A stretch of 64,000 nt of DNA from Streptacidiphilus rugosus AM-16. GTDB lineage: Bacteria; Actinomycetota; Actinomycetes; Streptomycetales; Streptomycetaceae. The position numbers and the translations under genes were made by a program. The notes under the pieces are model-generated. The model was given only the letters and a program-made list of their open reading frames with translations, was not told where the DNA came from and ran no database searches. The DNA lies in contig NZ_JQMJ01000004.1 of NCBI RefSeq assembly GCF_000744655.1, positions 6,775,698 to 6,839,697 on the forward strand. The letters are read 5' to 3'. Below, piece by piece: positions 60,734 through 64,000 of this stretch (position 1 is the stretch's first letter; each line of letters starts with the position of its first letter).

Positions 60734-61373
60734 ACAAGTTCGCACCGTCGATGGGCGTGTCGCCGGGCGGCGCGGGCAGGCGACGCGGCAGAAGCTGCTC
60801 GACTGCCTCCGCGAAATGCTCGGCACGTCGCCCTACCGGGACGTCAAGGTCATCGACGTCGCCCGGATGGCGGGTACCTCCCCCGCAACCTTCTACCAGT
60901 ACTTCCCCGACGTCGAGGGCGCTGTCCTCGAGATCGCGGATGACATGGCCAAGGACGGCGCCGGTCTCAAGGACCTCGTCGCCGACAAGTCGTGGGTCGG
61001 CAAGGCCGGCTACCAGACGGCAGAGGAGCTGGTCGACGGCTTCCTCTCGTTCTGGCGCGACAACGAGGCCATCCTCCGTGTCGTGACGCTGGGCGCGGCG
61101 GAAGGGGACAAGCGGTTCTTCAAGATCCGCATGAAGATCCTCAACGCCGTGACCAACTCACTCACGGACTCCCTCAAGGCCATGCAGGCCTCTGGCAAGG
61201 CGGACAAGTCGGTCAGCGCGCCGGCCGTCGCCGGCTCCCTGGTGGCCATGCTGGCCGCCGTCGCGGAGCACCAGAAGGGTTTCGACTCCTGGGGCGTCAA
61301 GGCCAAGGAGCTCGGCCCGAACCTGGCCCTGCTGGTCTACCTCGGCATGACCGGCAAGAAGCCGCCGAAGTAA
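60726..61373 (+). CDS. TetR-family regulator, probable controller of the acyl-CoA genes
   Basis: This is a 215-aa regulator. The N-terminal HTH domain has ATRQKLLDCLREMLGTSPYRDVKVIDVAR (in two parts) with recognition region AGTSPATFYQYFPDVEGAV. The remaining ~140 residues form an all-helical ligand domain. The ATG has no ribosome-binding site and lies 7 bases after TAAACT, so it may be leaderless. Similar 17-bp sites lie at its own start and in both acyl-CoA promoter regions, so acyl-CoA or a related ligand probably relieves repression (inferred). Confidence 0.88.
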   Translation: MTGQVRTVDGRVAGRRGQATRQKLLDCLREMLGTSPYRDVKVIDVARMAGTSPATFYQYFPDVEGAVLEIADDMAKDGAGLKDLVADKSWVGKAGYQTAEELVDGFLSFWRDNEAILRVVTLGAAEGDKRFFKIRMKILNAVTNSLTDSLKAMQASGKADKSVSAPAVAGSLVAMLAAVAEHQKGFDSWGVKAKELGPNLALLVYLGMTGKKPPK

Positions 61374-61495
61374 CCTCCGGCTTCCGCTTCACCCCCACTT
61401 ACGGAGCCGCGGGCCCGGTCGCCTGTCCGCCGGCCTGAACGCGGGTTGTGCCTCGGGGGAGGTACGCCCAGCGCCTCCGCGCTCCGTCCCACCAA

Positions 61496-61537
61496 GGCGG
61501 CACCGTCCCTGACCCGACGGTGCCGCCGCTCCTTTTT
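61496..61537 (+). terminator. Intrinsic terminator after tetR
   Basis: GGCGGCACCGTC (61496-61507) pairs perfectly with GACGGTGCCGCC (61516-61527). Five T follow at 61533-61537. It lies 120 bases past the tetR stop. Confidence 0.92.
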
Positions 61538-61610
61538 GCCCACCGGGGGCCGCCCACAGCCCCGCGTCCCTGAGGTGGTGCACCCGCCCCTTCGCGGTGA
61601 GGTACCGCGC

Positions 61611-61660
61611 CCGCGCCAGAGGCGCGCAGCTCCCCGCGCCCCTGGAAGTGGCAACTGAGC
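61611..61660. repeat. Single copy of the REP-like repeat family
   Basis: CGCGCCAGAGGCGCGCAG, then CTCCCCGCGCCCCTGGAAGTGGCAAC, in two runs, matches the repeat units at 50.7 and 56.5 kb. It lies between the tetR terminator and the DUF385 gene stop. Confidence 0.75.
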
Positions 61661-61667
61661 CTTCGGC

Positions 61668-62138
61668 CTAGGGGACCGGCTCCAGCCGGAAGATGCGGAT
61701 CTCGCGGTCCACCCGGGCCTGGTACGTGGCGTACGGCGGCCACATGCGGAGCAGCGCCGCCCAGGCGTCCGCGCGTTCCGTTCCGGTGAGGAGCCTGCCG
61801 CGGACGCGGACGACCTTGCCGCGGTGGTCCACCGTGGCGTCCGCGTCGGCGAGGAGGTTCCCCGTCCAGGCCGGATGGGACGTGCGGCCGAAGTTGCTGC
61901 CGATGACGAGGAAGGTCTCCCCCTGCGGGAGGCAGGCCAGCGGGGTGACCCGCGGTTCGCCGCTCCTGCGGCCCGTCGTCGTCAGGAACAGCGACGGCAG
62001 CATCCACTGACTCAGCATGAACCTGCCGCCGCTGAGGCGATGCACCGCCTTGTCCAGCCGCGGCACGACCTTCGGCGCGATCCGTGCGAAGGCCGGGGTC
62101 GAGGAGACCTTCTGCATCACGCTCTCCATGGCCTTCAT
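61668..62138 (-). CDS. DUF385/deazaflavin-dependent oxidoreductase-family protein
   Basis: This 156-aa split-barrel protein resembles the F420H2-dependent Ddn/DUF385 group. It has LFLTTTGRRSGEPRVTPLAC near residues 50-70, FLVIGSNFGRTSHPAWTGNL, then LADADATVDHRGKVVRVR and a C-terminal VDREIRIFRLEPVP. It probably binds F420 or another flavin analogue and reduces a lipid-like substrate. The ATG overlaps the acyl-CoA dehydrogenase stop by 4 bp, so it acts in the same pathway. Confidence 0.9.
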   Translation of the reverse strand: MKAMESVMQKVSSTPAFARIAPKVVPRLDKAVHRLSGGRFMLSQWMLPSLFLTTTGRRSGEPRVTPLACLPQGETFLVIGSNFGRTSHPAWTGNLLADADATVDHRGKVVRVRGRLLTGTERADAWAALLRMWPPYATYQARVDREIRIFRLEPVP

Positions 62139-63361
62139 CGCTTATCCTCCACGCCCGCCGGGGTCGGTCCGGTCAGCACGCCCGCCAGTTCCGCCGCCTT
62201 CGCGCGCAGCAGGTGCGGGGGGCCGAAGAGCAGTTCGTCCGCCGCGGCGCGCTTGAAGTAGAGGTGGGCCTCGTGCTCCCAGGTGATCGCGATGCCGCCG
62301 TGCAGCTGGATCGCCTCGGCCGCGGCCGCGCGCTGGGCGGTCAGCGCGTGGGCGAGCGCCAGCAGCGCGGGAACCGGGTGGTCCGGGTCCGCCGTGGCCG
62401 ACCAGGCCGCGTAGAGGGCCGCCGAGCGGGCCGTCTCCACCGCGACGTAGACGTCGGCCAGCCGGTGCTTGACCGCCTGGAACGAGCCGATCGCCCTCCC
62501 GTACTGCTGTCTGACCTGCACGTACTCCACCGTCCTCGCCAGTGCCTGCGCCGCCGCGCCGACGGCCTCGGCCGCGAGGGCGACCGCCGCGGTCCGGCCG
62601 ATCCCGGCCAGCGCGGGGCCGGCGTCCAGGGCGGGGTCGCCGAGGGGGCGGGCGAGCACGTCCCGCAGTTCGACGCGGCCGACGCTGCGGGTCTGGTCGA
62701 TGCCGGCGCTGCGTTCGCGGCTGAGGCCTGGCGTCTGCCCGTCGAGGACGAAGAGAACCGTGCGGCTGCGCGGGAAGCCGCCCGCGTGCGCGGCCACGAC
62801 CAGCAGGTCGGCACGGGCCCCGTCGAGCGCGTACTCGGCCTCGCCGTAGAGGGACCAGAGCCCGTCGGCCGCGGGCTTGGCCTGGACGCCGCCCGCTCGT
62901 CCGCCGCCTGCGGGGACGTCGCCCGGCGGCAGGCCGGGGTCGGTGGCGGGAACCAGGCCGAGGGCGACCGCCGGGGTGCCCGGCAGGACCAGCGCGGCCG
63001 TGCGCGCACCGGAGGCGAGCGGGGGCAGCAGTTCGTCCCGCTGGGCCGGGCTGCCGCAGGCGGTGATCGCGCCGGCGGCCAGCACCGAGCTGGCCAGCAG
63101 CGGCGAGGGCAGCAGGACCCGGCCGGCCTCCTGGCAGGCCAGTGCGAGCTCGACCGGACCCAGGCCCGCGCCGCCCTGGCTCTCGGGCAGGGCCAGCCCG
63201 GCCAGTCCGAGCTGGTCGGCGAGGCGCCGCCACAGTTCGGCGTCGTAGCCGGCGGTCGAGGCCGCCGCGGCGCGGACCTCCTCCGGCCCCGCCTGCTTGG
63301 CGAGCGCGTCGCGCAGTGCGCGGGCGATCTCGTCCTGTTCCTGGGTGAGCGCGGGATCCAT
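62135..63361 (-). CDS. Acyl-CoA dehydrogenase
   Basis: This is a 408-aa flavoenzyme of the class common in actinobacterial lipid and sterol catabolism. The N-terminal helices begin MDPALTQEQDEIARALRDAL. The middle domain is Gly/Ala-rich. The C-terminal helical domain has QYGRAIGSFQAVKHRLADVY and EAIQLHGGIAITWEHEAHLY with the usual FAD and substrate loops. AGGAGG lies before ATG 63361; the longer frame to 63829 crosses the operator. Such FadE subunits often pair as heterodimers; no second one is in the window. Divergent from a thiolase. Confidence 0.92.
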   Translation of the reverse strand: MDPALTQEQDEIARALRDALAKQAGPEEVRAAAASTAGYDAELWRRLADQLGLAGLALPESQGGAGLGPVELALACQEAGRVLLPSPLLASSVLAAGAITACGSPAQRDELLPPLASGARTAALVLPGTPAVALGLVPATDPGLPPGDVPAGGGRAGGVQAKPAADGLWSLYGEAEYALDGARADLLVVAAHAGGFPRSRTVLFVLDGQTPGLSRERSAGIDQTRSVGRVELRDVLARPLGDPALDAGPALAGIGRTAAVALAAEAVGAAAQALARTVEYVQVRQQYGRAIGSFQAVKHRLADVYVAVETARSAALYAAWSATADPDHPVPALLALAHALTAQRAAAAEAIQLHGGIAITWEHEAHLYFKRAAADELLFGPPHLLRAKAAELAGVLTGPTPAGVEDKR

Positions 63362-63402
63362 GCCGCCTCCTGGCCTTCGCACGGTGCTGTGGCTTCGCGA
63401 TA

Positions 63403-63479
63403 GCTGACGGTTCGTCATACTAGGAGCCCGCGGATGCGACGCACAGGGGCGCGTGAAGCAAATCTGATGTACCGTCAGA
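63403..63479. promoter_or_regulatory. Second pair of 17-bp operators, between acyl-CoA dehydrogenase and thiolase
   Basis: GCTGACGGTTCGTCATA (63403-63419) and TCTGATGTACCGTCAGA (63463-63479) resemble the sites at 52.5 kb, and their centres are again 60 bp apart. The second is flanked by AAA and TTT, giving a 23-bp element (63460-63482). Confidence 0.65.
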
Positions 63480-63545
63480 TTTATGACTGCAGCTGGTTCA
63501 CGCCTCCGCCACCCGGTCCCCGGAGACTCCGCGCGGAGGCGTCGG

Positions 63546-64000
63546 GTGGCGGTGGTCGGGGTCGCCCTGAGCGACTGCGGGCGGGTGGACGAGGCGACGC
63601 CGTTCCAGCTCCACGCGCAGGCGGCGCGACGCGCGCTCGCCGACTCGGGGCTGTCCAAGGACGTGATCGACGGGGTGGCCTCGGCCGGGCTCGGCATCCT
63701 CGCCCCGGTGGAGGTCTCCGAGTACCTTGGCCTGCGGCCCACCTGGACGGACTCGACCTCGGTCGGCGGCTCCACCTGGGAGGTCATGGCCGCGCACGCG
63801 GCCGACGCGATCGCCGCCGGCCACGCCAACGCGGTACTGCTGGTCTACGGCTCCACGGCACGCGCCGACCTGAAGGCGCGCCGCCGCACCGCGGGCATCG
63901 CGCTGGGCGCCCGCGGCCCGCTGCAGTTCGAGGCGCCCCACGGCCACACGCTGATCGCCAAGTACGCGATGGCGGCCCGCCGCCACATGCACGAGTACGG
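63546..64000 (+). CDS. Thiolase-family protein (partial, cut by window end)
   Basis: The first ~151 residues are present. They start VAVVGVALSDCGRVDEATPF, with LHAQAARRALADSGLSKDV and the conserved VGGSTWEVMAAHAADAIAAG, as in SCP2-type thiolases. The frame also opens at ATG 63483, which abuts the operator and lacks a ribosome-binding site. I prefer GTG 63546, 6 bases after GGAGG, which matches where family members begin. It is the second Ltp/thiolase-like gene of the acyl-CoA set; a DUF35 partner may lie outside the window. Confidence 0.85.
   Translation, partial: MAVVGVALSDCGRVDEATPFQLHAQAARRALADSGLSKDVIDGVASAGLGILAPVEVSEYLGLRPTWTDSTSVGGSTWEVMAAHAADAIAAGHANAVLLVYGSTARADLKARRRTAGIALGARGPLQFEAPHGHTLIAKYAMAARRHMHEY

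Overview
The window is very G+C-rich, with third codon positions almost all G or C, frequent GTG starts and GTGA/ATGA gene overlaps. Gene content points to a sporulating, hyphal actinomycete of the Streptomycetaceae (Streptomyces, Kitasatospora or Streptacidiphilus; I cannot choose between them). The pointers are a SepX/Glp cell-division locus, an HrdD-type sigma factor behind a SigR-type promoter, DasR-like operators before a GH18 chitinase, and a RodA/PbpA pair. Nothing looks like a plasmid, prophage or insertion sequence. The density of housekeeping genes suggests chromosomal core with a few accessory patches.

Layout. 1-5.7 kb: a membrane glycosyltransferase running off the left edge, a NarL-type two-component pair, and a secreted chitinase. 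5.7-13 kb: amino-acid permease, ribokinase behind an adenylate-kinase-like gene without a P-loop, PbpA/RodA, and a DUF1269 protein. 13-16.3 kb: an OmpR-type two-component pair, a small unknown gene and an XRE regulator. 16.4-19.9 kb: a compact, apparently undescribed peptide locus. It has two tandem paralogous 70-72 aa peptides, a membrane M50 metalloprotease with an N-terminal PqqD/RRE-like region, and a secreted Cys-containing protein. It is bracketed by paired operators upstream and a 22-bp-stem terminator downstream. 20-25 kb: sulfurtransferase, ECF sigma factor with a membrane partner, then HAD, barstar and ADP-ribosylglycohydrolase genes. 25.3-32.3 kb: tRNA-Ala, then a long leftward operon GGDEF-galU-glp-moaC-mogA-rimJ-sepX, with a 5-FTHF cyclo-ligase divergent from it.

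32.4-39.4 kb: penicillin-acylase-family protein, cation/proton antiporter, an FmdB gene behind a CIRCE element, MTA phosphorylase and MscL. 39.5-44.7 kb: a five-gene operon for a molybdopterin/FeS/Rieske/cytochrome-b redox complex. 44.7-50.4 kb: hrdD, a PAP2 phosphatase, a frameshifted GT39-type glycosyltransferase and a GT2-GtrA protein. 50.4-64 kb: an acyl-CoA catabolic set (acyl-CoA ligase, thiolase plus DUF35 partner, acyl-CoA dehydrogenase, F420-type DUF385 protein, a second thiolase cut by the window end). It surrounds a GT2 polyprenol-phosphate mannosyltransferase, galE, a kinase with a PQQ-type propeller, a cyclopropane synthase and a TetR regulator.

How things fit together. The two divergent promoter regions of the acyl-CoA genes each carry a pair of similar 17-bp operators with centres exactly 60 bp apart, and a related site overlaps the tetR start codon. 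This argues for one local regulon. The 16.4-19.9 kb locus is the best candidate for a new biological system. Dispersed REP-like repeats fill the gene-free stretches at 50.4, 56.4 and 61.6 kb. Two apparent single-base frameshifts (17.2 and 48.3 kb) lie in short C/G runs and may be sequence errors.
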